Part shown: positions 43,270-52,407 of the stretch, in pieces
How positions within the stretch are numbered: the stretch's first letter is position 1
Layout of the letters: each line of letters opens with the position of its first letter
Assembly: GCA_030373045.1 (NCBI GenBank)
Contig: JAUCPW010000054.1
Location: 1-63,575, forward strand
Direction: 5' to 3'
DNA from: Candidatus Fermentibacter sp.
Lineage (GTDB): Bacteria > Fermentibacterota > Fermentibacteria > Fermentibacterales > Fermentibacteraceae
DNA length: 63,575 nt
Made by a program: the position numbers and the translations under genes
Notes under the pieces: generated by a model
Told to the model about the DNA's origin: nothing
The model's input: the letters and a program-made list of their open reading frames with translations, nothing else
The model's database searches: none

Positions 43270-43299
43270 AATATAGACAGGGTCTCCAGTGGCGTGCAA
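43270..43299 (-). promoter_or_regulatory. Promoter of the V4R/desulfurase operon
   Basis: TTGCAC (43299-43294) and TATATT (43275-43270) on the minus strand are 18 bases apart. The first start codon is 115 bases downstream, leaving a sizeable leader. Confidence 0.5.
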
Positions 43300-43483
43300 C
43301 CGATAAGTCACGGCGCAGCATGGGGTTCCGGCATATTTCTCCAGGGCTTCCACCTATCCCACAACATAATGCTGCACCTGGGACAGCTTTTTCGTCCACA
43401 ACAGCCCGGATTCCAGGTCTGTCGAGATTTTGACGCTTCTTCGAGGGATTCTTTCCACCACACGTGGAAGCAACGTTGAAAAG

Positions 43484-43512
43484 TTGACATACGCCTTATC
43501 AGGAATTATTAT
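43484..43512 (+). promoter_or_regulatory. Promoter and likely self-binding site of the Fur/PerR regulator
   Basis: TTGACA (43484-43489) and TATTAT (43507-43512) are 17 bases apart. TTAT-TATC-ATAA overlaps the -10, matching half of the PerR-type AT-rich palindrome, so autoregulation is likely. Confidence 0.6.
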
Positions 43513-43540
43513 CATAAAGTACACTATCGGGAGAGCGGGG

Positions 43541-43987
43541 ATGGCAAGGCGCGATCCGTTGATGGACAGGCTCAGAGAAGTGCTGGGCACAGCGGGTTGC
43601 AGGGTTACCCAGCAGCGCATCGAAGTCTACAGGGCAGTGGCGGATTCACGCTCCCACCCTTCCGCGGCCGAAGTGCATGAATGCGTGCGAAGGCGCCTGC
43701 CCACCGTCTCTCTGGACACCGTCTACCGGACGCTCTGGAAACTGTCCGAGCTGGGCCTCATAAGCACGGTCAACAAGTCGGGCGAGAAGGCGAGGTTCGA
43801 TGCCGATCTCGTGAGGCATCACCACTTCACCTGCGCTCGATGCGGAGGCACTTTCGACTTCGAGAGCGAAGAGCTCGACAGCCTGAAGGTCCCGGACGAG
43901 GCATGGAAGCTCGGCAGGGTCTGGGGCGCCCGCCTCGACGTGAGGGGGCTGTGCCTATCCTGCTGCGTTGAAAGCGGCGTTACCTGA
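43541..43987 (+). CDS. Fur/PerR-family metal-dependent regulator
   Basis: 148 residues. GGAG lies seven bases before the ATG at 43541. The winged helix is GCRVTQQRIEVYRAVADSRS, HPSAAEVHECVRRRLPTVSL and DTVYRTLWKLSELGL. The metal part has VRHHHFTCARCGGTFDF and VRGLCLSCCVESG, giving the two CxxC pairs of the structural zinc site. Divergence from classic Fur and linkage to a peroxiredoxin favour a PerR-like peroxide role. It probably shares a transcript with the peroxiredoxin 107 bases downstream. Confidence 0.88.
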   Translation: MARRDPLMDRLREVLGTAGCRVTQQRIEVYRAVADSRSHPSAAEVHECVRRRLPTVSLDTVYRTLWKLSELGLISTVNKSGEKARFDADLVRHHHFTCARCGGTFDFESEELDSLKVPDEAWKLGRVWGARLDVRGLCLSCCVESGVT

Positions 43988-44094
43988 ACCCGCCCCGGGC
44001 CCGGGCCGGGCGAGGTGGAGCGCCTTGCGGGGATGAACCTGGAAGAAAGGGTAAGTGACACTTCATGACCGAAACCGACAAGGAGGATGACCTG

Positions 44095-44799
44095 ATGTGC
44101 GATGACCACATGGACGAGTGCTGCTGCGAAGAGGAGGCCAGCATACCCCTGATCGGCGATCCCGCCCCGGCCTTCAGGGCCGTCACCACGAAGGGCGTCG
44201 TCAACTTCCCCGAGGACTACAAGGGCAAGTGGGTCATCCTTTTCAGCCATCCCGCGGACTTCACGCCGGTGTGCACCACCGAGTTCATGAGCTTCGCGAG
44301 GATGCAGGACGAGTTCAGGGCCCTCGACTGCGAGCTGCTGGGCCTCTCCATCGACAGCCATTTCAGCCATATCGCCTGGCTGCGCACGATCCGCGAGAAG
44401 CTCGAATGGAACGGGATGAAGGGGATGGATGTGAAGTTCCCCGTCATAGCCGACCTCTCGATGGAAGTCGCTTACAAGTACGGCATGGTGCAGCCGTCCG
44501 CCAGCGACACCCAGGCCGTCAGGGCCGTGTTCTACATCGATCCCGAGGCGAAGGTCCGCGCCCTGATCTACTACCCGCTCTCCAACGGCCGCAACTTCGA
44601 CGAGCTGAAGAGGCTGCTGATCGCGATGCAGACCTCCGACAAGTACAAGGTCGCCACCCCGGCCGACTGGCGCCCGGGGGACAAGGTGATCATCCCGCCC
44701 CCTCCGACCACGGACAAGGCGGACGAGAGGGTGAACGGCGCGGGCACCGACTACGAGTGCCTCGACTGGTTCCTCTGCCTCAAGAAGCTCCCCGAGTAG
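44095..44799 (+). CDS. Peroxiredoxin (Prx6/AhpC-type) with Cys-rich N-terminus
   Basis: 234 residues from the ATG at 44095, eight bases after a perfect AAGGAGG; an ATG at 44065 has a poor site. The peroxidatic Cys sits in FSHPADFTPVCTTEF. SIDSHFSHIAWLRTI, KFPVIADLSMEVAYKYGM and VRAVFYIDPEAKVRALIYYP complete the Prx6-type core, and PADWRPGDKVIIPPP is typical of this subfamily's C-terminus. Unusual features are the leading CDDHMDECCCEEE cluster and two Cys near the end (DYECLDWFLC). It reduces peroxides in the cytosol. Confidence 0.92.
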   Translation: MCDDHMDECCCEEEASIPLIGDPAPAFRAVTTKGVVNFPEDYKGKWVILFSHPADFTPVCTTEFMSFARMQDEFRALDCELLGLSIDSHFSHIAWLRTIREKLEWNGMKGMDVKFPVIADLSMEVAYKYGMVQPSASDTQAVRAVFYIDPEAKVRALIYYPLSNGRNFDELKRLLIAMQTSDKYKVATPADWRPGDKVIIPPPPTTDKADERVNGAGTDYECLDWFLCLKKLPE

Positions 44800-44814
44800 G
44801 GCGATCCTGCATCC

Positions 44815-44843
44815 GAGGGGTCCCGGCTACGCCGGGGCCCCTC
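44815..44843 (+). terminator. Terminator after the peroxiredoxin gene
   Basis: GAGGGGTCCCGGC, TAC, GCCGGGGCCCCTC form a 13-base stem with one G-U pair, 15 bases after the stop, followed by CTCCGTTT with a short T run. Confidence 0.7.
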
Positions 44844-44971
44844 CTCCGTTTCGCCGGGCCCCCCTCCGACCCGCCGGCAGATTGGCGCTTTTACCGGATA
44901 CTGCATAAATTGCCCGATGCACGGTCCGGGTGGATGCAGCCGGATGCCGATCCCTATCGGAAGGACCGGAG

Positions 44972-46054
44972 ATGAAGGTTCTCCTGCTGATCTCGCTGTC
45001 GCTCGCGCTCGCCGCGGGCGCGGCCATGGCGCAGACCATCGTCGACCACTCCTGCACGGACCTGGAGGATGTCCCCCTGTCCTGGATCGACGCAGTCAGG
45101 GCGATGGACTCCCACTACGCCCACACCTCCCACGGATCGCAGCTCACGTACGGGATGCAGTTCGTGGAGGAATGGAACTCCTACTACGACGTTTCGATCG
45201 GAAACTGCTACCTTCCGTCTACTCCGGGCGCCTACTGCGTTTTCGACGGCCAGATCGGCCAGGGCTACATCACCCCGGACCTGTACTGGGAGACCGAGGA
45301 CGGGCTCGACATGACCAGGGCGGTGCTCGACGCCAACCCGACGATCTCCACCTCGATGTGGAGCTGGTGCACCCAGTGCGACAGCTACTCCGAGGATCAG
45401 GTGCAGGCCTATCTGGATGCGATGTCCCTCCTGGAGGGCGAGTACCCCAGCGTCACGTTCGTCTACATGACGGGGAACGCCCAGTCCACCGGCTCGTCCG
45501 GCTACAACAGGTGGCTCCGCAACCAGCAGATACGCGACTACTGCACCGCCAACGACAAGGTGCTGTTCGACTTCGAGGACCTCGACTGCTGGTGGTTCGA
45601 CCCCGCGTCGCAGCAGTGGGAGCAGCACACATACACATACGGGTCGTATCAGATACCCTCCGAGCACCCCCAGTTCTACGGAGACGAATACGGTCACACC
45701 ACCGCCGGGAGCTGCACGCAGAAGGGCCGCGCCTGGTGGTACATGATGGCCCTCGTCGCGGGATGGGGCGGGACGGGGATCGAAGAGGGCGGATCCGGGC
45801 CGGCTCCCCTCTTCAGGGTCGAATGCAACCCTGCCCGCGGATCGGCCCGCGTGAGCGCCGCCGGAGACATCCCCGGCCCTCTCGAGCTGAACGTGTACGA
45901 CACCTCGGGAAGGCTTGCATGCAGGCTCTTCTCGGGTGAGGCACCGGAAGGCCGTTTCGAGGTCGTGTTCACGCCCGACGCGCCCGGCATCTACCTGCTG
46001 CAGTGCTCCTCGGGAGACCGGATCGAAACACAGAGACTGGCGGTGATCCGTTGA
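44972..46054 (+). CDS. Secreted SGNH-like protein with sorting domain
   Basis: 360 residues. A signal peptide (MKVLLLISLSLALAAGAAMA) is followed by SCTDLEDVPLSWIDAVRAMD and SHYAHTSHGSQLTYGMQF, with FVYMTGNAQSTGSSGYN and YGHTTAGSC later. These fit a GDSL/SGNH-type hydrolase family frequent among sorting-domain proteins. The C-terminus is a sorting domain (LELNVYDTSGRLACRLFSGE, APGIYLLQCSSGDRIETQRL). The substrate, probably an ester or acetylated glycan, is not known. The stop overlaps the start of the next gene. Confidence 0.75.
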   Translation: MKVLLLISLSLALAAGAAMAQTIVDHSCTDLEDVPLSWIDAVRAMDSHYAHTSHGSQLTYGMQFVEEWNSYYDVSIGNCYLPSTPGAYCVFDGQIGQGYITPDLYWETEDGLDMTRAVLDANPTISTSMWSWCTQCDSYSEDQVQAYLDAMSLLEGEYPSVTFVYMTGNAQSTGSSGYNRWLRNQQIRDYCTANDKVLFDFEDLDCWWFDPASQQWEQHTYTYGSYQIPSEHPQFYGDEYGHTTAGSCTQKGRAWWYMMALVAGWGGTGIEEGGSGPAPLFRVECNPARGSARVSAAGDIPGPLELNVYDTSGRLACRLFSGEAPEGRFEVVFTPDAPGIYLLQCSSGDRIETQRLAVIR

Positions 46055-47073
46055 TGATGCGGCCTACCGGCGCGACGATCGTCACGGTGCTGGCGGCGGC
46101 CATGCTGCTGGCGTCGTGCGATGTCTTCGACCCGGTCGACCTCGGCTCGGAAGACGACCTCATGAGCGAGTTCGAGCTGGTGTGGCGCACCTTCGACCGC
46201 TACTACGTCAACTTCCACCTGTCGGACGCCGACTGGGACGCCCTGCACGCCGAGTACGGGGCCATGGCGGAACAGGCGATGAGCCAGGCCGACATCGAGA
46301 ACATCCTGTTCGAAATGTGCGCCGAACTGGAGGACCCGGGGATCTCGATCGGGGATTCATCCACCCATCCCCTCGAGGTCACGCCCAACTGCGACAGCGT
46401 GGTCCTCATGACATACCTCGAGCCGCAGGGCTTCGTCTGGATGCACCAGGATGCGTGGGGCTACTGCATGTTCGGGAACACCATCTATTTCCTGCTGCTC
46501 AGCCTTTATGTCAACAACGCCGAACTGGATGAGGTGATAGCGAGCCATCCCGAAATTGAGGAGATGATCTTCGACGCCAGGATGAGCGAGGGCGACACAT
46601 TTGGTGCGCCGCTCGGCGAGATCTGCCGCGTTTTCAACAGGGAGGCGGTGGTCGGATACTTCACGATCAGCCGCAGCGGGCCGGGGCACGAGGACTTCTG
46701 CCCTCTCCATCCCCGGTACGTGTCGAGGAGCATGGACAGCTTCACCGGGCCGGTGGCGGTGCTGATAGGAGAAGGCAACATGCACGTGTCCGAGCAGTTC
46801 GCCTGCATGGTTTCGGAGATCCCCAACGCGACCACCATGGGCGACACCACGATGCGCCGGCCAGACGTCGTCTGGTCCTATGAACTACCGGGCCTGGGGG
46901 GCTACTCCATGCCCGATTCCACCATCATCCGCGCGGATTCGACGACATGGGTCAGGCAGGCCGGGGTGCCGCCGGACGTCTTCGTGGAGGCTACGGAGGC
47001 AGACTTCGCCGCGGGAGTCGACCCGGTGCTCGAGCACGCCCTCGAGTGGGCCGGGGAGATCCCTATTCGGTAG
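46054..47073 (+). CDS. S41-type peptidase-like lipoprotein
   Basis: 339 residues. The ATG overlaps the upstream TGA (TGATG). The lipoprotein signal is TVLAAAMLLASC, Cys 22. LMSEFELVWRTFDRYYVNFH is the helical start typical of S41 (tail-specific) peptidases, and GPVAVLIGEGNMHVSEQFAC matches the strand-turn-helix where S41 enzymes have the catalytic Ser. In S41 that Ser is three residues before the Glu of the SAxE-type motif; here His seems to stand there (HVSE), so it may be inactive. Alignment by eye leaves room for error. Confidence 0.7.
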   Translation: MMRPTGATIVTVLAAAMLLASCDVFDPVDLGSEDDLMSEFELVWRTFDRYYVNFHLSDADWDALHAEYGAMAEQAMSQADIENILFEMCAELEDPGISIGDSSTHPLEVTPNCDSVVLMTYLEPQGFVWMHQDAWGYCMFGNTIYFLLLSLYVNNAELDEVIASHPEIEEMIFDARMSEGDTFGAPLGEICRVFNREAVVGYFTISRSGPGHEDFCPLHPRYVSRSMDSFTGPVAVLIGEGNMHVSEQFACMVSEIPNATTMGDTTMRRPDVVWSYELPGLGGYSMPDSTIIRADSTTWVRQAGVPPDVFVEATEADFAAGVDPVLEHALEWAGEIPIR

Positions 47074-48118
47074 TAAGCACCAGCAGCCGCTGCCCGAATG
47101 TCCCCTGCAGGGTCATGTCCCATGCATACCCGTCCAGATCGACGGATCTGAGCACCTGCATGTCGTCCAGGGCATCGATCTCGTAGATCCGCGTCACTCC
47201 TGATCCGTAGCAGGCGGCGTACAGCAGACCGAAGGTCTCATCGACGCAGATGCAGTTCACGCTTCCCTCGAGTTCGACCCCCTGCTCTTCGAATCCCGGG
47301 GCCATCCCCCCCGACAGGGACAGCCTCGTCACCCGCCCGCCTTCTCCGAAGTCGCGGTGGGCCAGGTAGAACAGGGACGAATCCTGCAGCGCATCCGCAT
47401 CGGACACGGGCACAAGGAGGGTCTCCGGCAGAGGCGACATCCCGGAGAACGGCCTCAGGTAGTAGACCAGGGGTTCCATCCGCGAGGCGGCTATGAGCAC
47501 GGAATCCACGGGGAGCCCGAGAGTGTCGAGCGGCATGCAGGTCGTGAGGCTCGTGGTGGGGATGGGCAGTTCGAGTTCCGCGTGCACGGTGTTGTCGGAC
47601 ATCCACACCTCCCTGACCACCGGCTCCTGTCCATCCGCTACGTAGATGTACGGCGCGAAGCAGGCCCGGCAGAGCATTGCCGGCATGGGGCCCGCCTCGA
47701 ACTCGTCGATGACCGTCCTGCTGTAGAGGCTGAACTGGAGGATCTTGCCATAGCCGCCGATCACGTACACCGAGCTCGCCCCCGGAGCTATGCTCCCGTA
47801 GCCGCTCGAGAAGGGGAGCCCGACCGTGTACATGTTCTCTATCGTCAATTCCTCGGCGTCGCCCCAGTAGAGCCTGCCCCTGTTGCTCGACACGATGAAG
47901 TTGTCGCCGCCCACCGAGCAGATCGCCCTGCCTCCCTCGAAGCCCTTGATGACGCCTTCCACGGTCATGCCCGATCGGTCGACCACCGCGACGCCCACCT
48001 GGCCCTCGGAAGAATACTCGGTGACATCGTGGCAGCCTGCGGATGCGAGCACGAGTGCCAGCGGCATGAGGGCCGGGCCGAAGGTGCTGCTGCGGAACCA
48101 GCCGGTCTCGTTCACCAT
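47063..48118 (-). CDS. Beta-propeller lipoprotein coupled to a TonB receptor
   Basis: 351 residues with a lipoprotein signal (ALMPLALVLASAGC). The mature part has repeated strand-turn units (GRAICSVGGDNFIVSSNRGR, ASSVYVIGGYGKILQFSLYS, VNCICVDETFGLLYAACYGS). Its ATG overlaps the stop of the TonB receptor gene, so the two are made together. Surface lipoproteins paired with TonB receptors usually capture the ligand. The 3' end overlaps the convergent S41-like gene by 11 bases. Confidence 0.78.
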   Translation of the reverse strand: MVNETGWFRSSTFGPALMPLALVLASAGCHDVTEYSSEGQVGVAVVDRSGMTVEGVIKGFEGGRAICSVGGDNFIVSSNRGRLYWGDAEELTIENMYTVGLPFSSGYGSIAPGASSVYVIGGYGKILQFSLYSRTVIDEFEAGPMPAMLCRACFAPYIYVADGQEPVVREVWMSDNTVHAELELPIPTTSLTTCMPLDTLGLPVDSVLIAASRMEPLVYYLRPFSGMSPLPETLLVPVSDADALQDSSLFYLAHRDFGEGGRVTRLSLSGGMAPGFEEQGVELEGSVNCICVDETFGLLYAACYGSGVTRIYEIDALDDMQVLRSVDLDGYAWDMTLQGTFGQRLLVLTTE

Positions 48119-50763
48119 GAGAATTCCACCTTTGCGAAAGCATGCCTGGCCGGGGCCCAGGCCCCCGGGTTCTCCATGGTCCCGCCGGGTTCACCCGTCT
48201 CCAGGTAGTGGCCGGTGTCGAAGATGGTGATCAGGTTCCTGCGGTCGAACACGTTGTAGACCGTGACGGACACCTCGGCCTCGGTGCCACCCATCCCGAA
48301 CGCCTTCGACAGGCTGAGATCGGTCTGCATGTTCCAGGGGTAGCGTTCGGTGTTCGCCTGGGTCTGCACCGGACCCGAGGACGGAGGAGAGAACGGGAAG
48401 CCGCTGCCGTAAGCCCAGTCGGCCATCATGCTCATCCCTCCGAACACGTCGAAGCCGCCGATCGAGGGCCAGGTGCCTTCCGGCACCGTGAAGCCGACGC
48501 TGGCGTCGGCCGAGTGCCTCTGATCCCAGTCGAGGTAGCTGTCGCTCGTGTACGGGATCGTGATCCCCTCGCTCCCGTACTCCCAGGCTTCGGACGATTC
48601 GGAATACCTGCCTCTGGCGACGGAGTAGGAGTAACCCGCGGAGCAGAACCACCAGCCGCCGGGCAGGTCCAGGAACTTGGCCTCGCCGCCCCAGACCGTG
48701 CCGTGGCTGTCGTCGTTCTCGTAGATGAAGTAGTAGTCGTAGGTTTCGCTGTCGTACCCGGTCGTCCGCACGAGCCCGGTGATGTCCTTGTAGAAGGCCG
48801 AGAAGGAGATCGAGGCTTCCTCGTCCATCCTGTGCCTGAAACCGGCCTCGTAGGCCGATGTCTTCTCTGCGTCGAGGTCCGGGTTGCCGACGATGGAGTA
48901 GATGCTCGACAGGTTGTAGTCGGTGCCGTAGAAGAGCTCGTTCATGTTGGGCATCTGGAAGTAGGTGCCGTACGTCCCGAAGAAGACGTCGCGGTCGGTG
49001 ACGGGGTGGGATATCCCGATCCTCGGGCTGAGCAGGTGCTTGTCCTCGACGTCCACAAGGCTGCTGGATGCGAGGTCGAACCTGTCGCAGTTGGGCATGA
49101 ACAGGTCATATCTCAACCCGACGTTCATGACCATCCCGCCCCCGAAGCGGAGGGCCACCTGGCCGTAGGCCGCCCCCGACGAGGGATACGCCCTCCAGAG
49201 GCTCACGTTGGCAGCCCCTCCATCCGTCAGGTACACGCTGTAGTCATAGATGTCGTAGTAGGAGCCCTCGATGCCGGCCTTGAACTCGACGAGATCGGAG
49301 AGCCTGTCGGTGTAGTCGATCCGGCCGTTGGTGACTGTGCTGCGCGAATCGAGCCATACCTCTGGATGGAGCCCCCTGTGGTAGAAGCCCAGCGTGTCTG
49401 CGAGCCTGGGATCCGGGAAGAACACGGTGAGCCAGTCGGACGGCGAATACGATTCCCCGAACCAGCCCCCGTCAGGGCTCTCGATCCTGCGCCAGTGGCA
49501 GAACCGGTTCTGGTTCAGCCTCATCTCGAGGAACGAGTCCTCTGTGAACATCTGCGTCAGTGACGCCGTCGCCCCTCCGATCTCCTGGAAGCGGACCGGG
49601 ATGGAGTAGTCGGGATCGACTCCGAGATAGGGCTCCCCCTCGATGTACACCGGCTCGTCCATCCGGGACCATGCCCATTCGTCCCAGCCCGACTGCCTGT
49701 AGTTGTAGAAGCCCAGGATCGAGAACCTGGTGGAGGCCGAGGGCTTCCCGGACAGCTTGAGCGACCCGCTGGCGAGATTCTGCCAGTTGTTCTCCCAGTA
49801 TCCCCTGCTGTCCTCGAGGGACCGCCCGCTCTCGAGGAGCCTGGCCGAGCCGAAAAGCCTGAGATCCCAGGGTATCTCAATCCCGATCGACGGGAGCAGA
49901 TAACTGGAAAGTGGCTCGGGACCCCCCAGCGAGACCTCGGCGTCGAAGCAGCCCTTCCTGAAGCTGTCGTTCTCCGATGGACTCGAATAGTTCAGGGCGG
50001 GCGACTCGAAGCCGAACTCCCTGAGATCGCCGCCGCGGACCTCGACGTCCCCCTCCCAGGTGTCCCCGCCCTCCCGCGAGACCATGTTCACCACGCCCGA
50101 CATGGCATTGCCGTATTCTGCGGTGGCCCCTCCCGTCACTATCGATGCTTCGGCGACCGCCGACACGGGGAGGAGAGAGCTGAAGGAATTGTCGACGGGG
50201 GAAACGACCGGGATCCCGTCGAGCAGGAAGGCCACCTCGCCCGCCCTGCCGCCGCGCACGTGGAGGACGCCGCCGCTGGAGACCACGCCGGGCTGCCTGT
50301 CGATGATCCCCAGCAGGTCCGGGACGGGCATCAGATCCATCTCGGCCCTGTCGATGACGTAGATCGTCGAGGGCACGGTCTCGAGTATCAGGCTCCTCTG
50401 GTCCCTCACCTCGATCACGGTGGATCCGGCCGCCTCGACGTCCAGGACGAAGTCGGCCCCGGTGGACTGGTCGGTGATTATCCTGACGCCCTCCTTCGAG
50501 ACGGCCGTCATGCCGACCATGCGGGCGGTGACGGTGTAGTACCCGGGATCGAGCGCATAGATGTGGAACGTCCCTTCGCCGTCGGTCATCGTGCCGAGGC
50601 CGGTGCCCTCCACGATCACGCTGGCGCCGGCCAGGGGGTTGCCGTCCGAGTCCTCGACGGTTCCGGACAGGCTCCCGGTGGTGCCGGCGCGGGTCGTCCC
50701 GGCGATTGACAGGAGAAGGATCAGGAGCAGGAGCATCGGATGCCGATGGCCGGTCGAACCCAT
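48112..50763 (-). CDS. TonB-dependent outer-membrane receptor
   Basis: 883 residues. AGGAGG lies nine bases before the ATG at 50763. A signal peptide (LLLLILLLSIAGTTRAG), a carboxypeptidase-regulatory-like domain (LSGTVEDSDGNPLAGASVIV, about 30-110), the plug (STIYVIDRAEMDLMPVPDLL, VLHVRGGRAGEVAFLLDGIP, GGATAEYGNAMSGVVNMVS) and a 22-strand-type barrel ending in AFAKVEFSW. It takes up a ligand with energy from TonB. A longer open frame upstream is antisense to the YitT gene and not part of the protein. Confidence 0.93.
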   Translation of the reverse strand: MGSTGHRHPMLLLLILLLSIAGTTRAGTTGSLSGTVEDSDGNPLAGASVIVEGTGLGTMTDGEGTFHIYALDPGYYTVTARMVGMTAVSKEGVRIITDQSTGADFVLDVEAAGSTVIEVRDQRSLILETVPSTIYVIDRAEMDLMPVPDLLGIIDRQPGVVSSGGVLHVRGGRAGEVAFLLDGIPVVSPVDNSFSSLLPVSAVAEASIVTGGATAEYGNAMSGVVNMVSREGGDTWEGDVEVRGGDLREFGFESPALNYSSPSENDSFRKGCFDAEVSLGGPEPLSSYLLPSIGIEIPWDLRLFGSARLLESGRSLEDSRGYWENNWQNLASGSLKLSGKPSASTRFSILGFYNYRQSGWDEWAWSRMDEPVYIEGEPYLGVDPDYSIPVRFQEIGGATASLTQMFTEDSFLEMRLNQNRFCHWRRIESPDGGWFGESYSPSDWLTVFFPDPRLADTLGFYHRGLHPEVWLDSRSTVTNGRIDYTDRLSDLVEFKAGIEGSYYDIYDYSVYLTDGGAANVSLWRAYPSSGAAYGQVALRFGGGMVMNVGLRYDLFMPNCDRFDLASSSLVDVEDKHLLSPRIGISHPVTDRDVFFGTYGTYFQMPNMNELFYGTDYNLSSIYSIVGNPDLDAEKTSAYEAGFRHRMDEEASISFSAFYKDITGLVRTTGYDSETYDYYFIYENDDSHGTVWGGEAKFLDLPGGWWFCSAGYSYSVARGRYSESSEAWEYGSEGITIPYTSDSYLDWDQRHSADASVGFTVPEGTWPSIGGFDVFGGMSMMADWAYGSGFPFSPPSSGPVQTQANTERYPWNMQTDLSLSKAFGMGGTEAEVSVTVYNVFDRRNLITIFDTGHYLETGEPGGTMENPGAWAPARHAFAKVEFSW

Positions 50764-50816
50764 TACTCGTATCCTCCTGTCGCGGTGGACCCGCCGCACC
50801 CGGCGGATGCCGGCCT

Positions 50817-51755
50817 TCAGTCCGGCGGTGAGTAGTGCTCGTCGCGGTTCCATGCCTGGAGCCTCTGCAACTTCTGGAAGACGGCGGGGTGCCTGAAGCG
50901 TCCGAAGACCTCGCTGGCTTCGAGTACGACGGTGAAGGCGTGCTCGTCCTCCTCCTTCACGATCTCGGAGAGCTCCCGTATCTCCATTTTCGTGACTACG
51001 CACAGGAGCACGGTCAGGTTGCCCCGGTTGAACCCTCCGTCGGCCCGCCAGACCGTGAGCCCCCTCCCCATCTCCGAGACGATCCTCTCGCGGATGCGCC
51101 CGGGGTGGCGGGTCATCACGAGGAAGGCCTTTCGGGGGCGGGGGGTCTGCACGAGGTCGACGGTGCGCCCCGACGCGAAGATCGCGATCAGGGTGTACAT
51201 GGCCGTTTCCGGTGACACGAGGACTCCGGCGGCGAGCACCAGGATCCCGTTCAGGACCATCAGCACCTCGCCCACACCGGTCGAGAACTTCCTGTTGACC
51301 ACGACGGCGAGGATGTCGAACCCGCCCAGCGACCCCCCGGCCCTTATGGCGGAAGCCGTGCCCAGCCCGGCGAGCACGCCGCCGAAGATCGCGGCGAGCA
51401 TCGGATCGAGGGTCAGGGGTTCGAGCGGCATGAAGTCGGCGACGAGCCAGAAGAGGACCACGCCGAGGGCGGAGAGAGCGGCGAACCGCCTGCCTACGTA
51501 CCGGATCCCGAGGAGGAAGATGGGGATGTTGAACAGGAGCACCCCGAGGCCGACGGGGAAGCCCGAGAGGTGGTTGATCAGGAGGGACGTCCCCGTGACG
51601 CCGCCGGACATCAGCGAGTTGGGCTTGTAGAAGCCGCGCACGGCCAGGGCGAACAGCCCCGTGCCGATGCAGGTGAGGACGAGCTTCCACAGCAGAGCGA
51701 CGGCCCTGCGCACCCAGAGCGCCAAACCCCCGGCCCTCCCGCGCCTTTCGCCCAT
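50817..51755 (-). CDS. YitT-family membrane protein with DUF2179 domain
   Basis: 312 residues. Five to six membrane helices with the YitT signature FYKPNSLMSGGVTGTSLLIN, FNIPIFLLGIRYVGRRFAAL and AIRAGGSLGGFDILAVVVN. The soluble C-terminal DUF2179 domain follows (MTRHPGRIRERIVSEMGRGL, VVTKMEIRELSEIVKEEDEH). GGGGGCGG lies close to the ATG at 51755, chosen over one 12 bases upstream. Function of the family is poorly known; transport or sensing of small molecules is suspected. Confidence 0.88.
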   Translation of the reverse strand: MGERRGRAGGLALWVRRAVALLWKLVLTCIGTGLFALAVRGFYKPNSLMSGGVTGTSLLINHLSGFPVGLGVLLFNIPIFLLGIRYVGRRFAALSALGVVLFWLVADFMPLEPLTLDPMLAAIFGGVLAGLGTASAIRAGGSLGGFDILAVVVNRKFSTGVGEVLMVLNGILVLAAGVLVSPETAMYTLIAIFASGRTVDLVQTPRPRKAFLVMTRHPGRIRERIVSEMGRGLTVWRADGGFNRGNLTVLLCVVTKMEIRELSEIVKEEDEHAFTVVLEASEVFGRFRHPAVFQKLQRLQAWNRDEHYSPPD

Positions 51756-51906
51756 CACCGCCCCCATGGCATGGATATCGGAACCCCTGCCGAACCGGCG
51801 GCAACTGCTCCACGGCCCGGGCAGGGGCATCACACATGAACCGTGAGTGAACATATTCATAATACGGGTCGAAAGCCCGTGGCCGATATGCGAAGGGGGG
51901 CCCGCG

Positions 51907-52407
51907 ATGCTCGATGTGATAATGCGGCGCAGAAGCATCAGGAAGTACCGCAGGGACCCGGTACCGAGGGAGATGGTCCTCGACATGCTCAAGGGCGCGA
52001 TGTACGCCCCTTCGGCCAGCAACAGGCAGCCGTGGTCGTTCGTGGTGATCGAGGACAGGAGGCTTCTCGAGGCCGTCCCGGGATTCCACCCGCACGCCGC
52101 CATGGTGCCCGAGGCGGCGGGCTGCATGGGCGTCTGCGCCGACACCTCGCTGTCACACGGTTCCATGTGGATACAGGACTGTGCGGCGGCGACGCAGAAC
52201 ATCCTGCTGGTGGCCGAGTCGCTCGGGCTCGGTGCGGTCTGGCTGGCGCTCCACCCCTGGGAGGACCGGGTCGAGGGATTCAGGAACCTCGTCGGGCTGC
52301 CGTCCGGGATCGAGCCCTTCTCGCTGGTGGCATTCGGCTGGCCGGGCGAAAAGCCCGCGATGCCCGAGCGATGGGATGAATCCAGAATACACTGGAATGC
52401 CTGGTAG
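51907..52407 (+). CDS. Nitroreductase-family flavoprotein
   Basis: 166 residues, short for the family. MLDVIMRRRSIRKYRRDPVP binds the FMN phosphate, YAPSASNRQPWSFVVIED is the FMN-contact motif, and ESLGLGAVWLALHPWEDRVE and LVAFGWPGEKP are the late motifs. It probably reduces nitro, quinone or flavin-like substrates with NAD(P)H. A GGGGGG ribosome site precedes the ATG at 51907. The stop is directly followed by the start of the polytopic membrane protein gene. Confidence 0.9.
   Translation: MLDVIMRRRSIRKYRRDPVPREMVLDMLKGAMYAPSASNRQPWSFVVIEDRRLLEAVPGFHPHAAMVPEAAGCMGVCADTSLSHGSMWIQDCAAATQNILLVAESLGLGAVWLALHPWEDRVEGFRNLVGLPSGIEPFSLVAFGWPGEKPAMPERWDESRIHWNAW

Larger units (their letters stand above)
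43156..43540. other. 385-bp divergent regulatory region
   Basis: It lies between the V4R operon and the Fur/PerR gene and carries promoters in both directions (43270-43299 and 43484-43512). The V4R transcript would have a leader of about 110 bases. No gene is seen. Confidence 0.5.

Noticed and set aside
43255-43280. Plus-strand TTGACA near 43252 as an extra promoter for the Fur/PerR gene
   Set aside because: The best -10 (TATAGA) would be 22 bases away, and a much better promoter lies at 43484-43512.
50764-52095. N-terminal extension of the TonB receptor frame by about 440 codons
   Set aside because: That part overlaps the YitT gene in another frame and the oppositely oriented nitroreductase. 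The signal peptide and ribosome site are at 50763.
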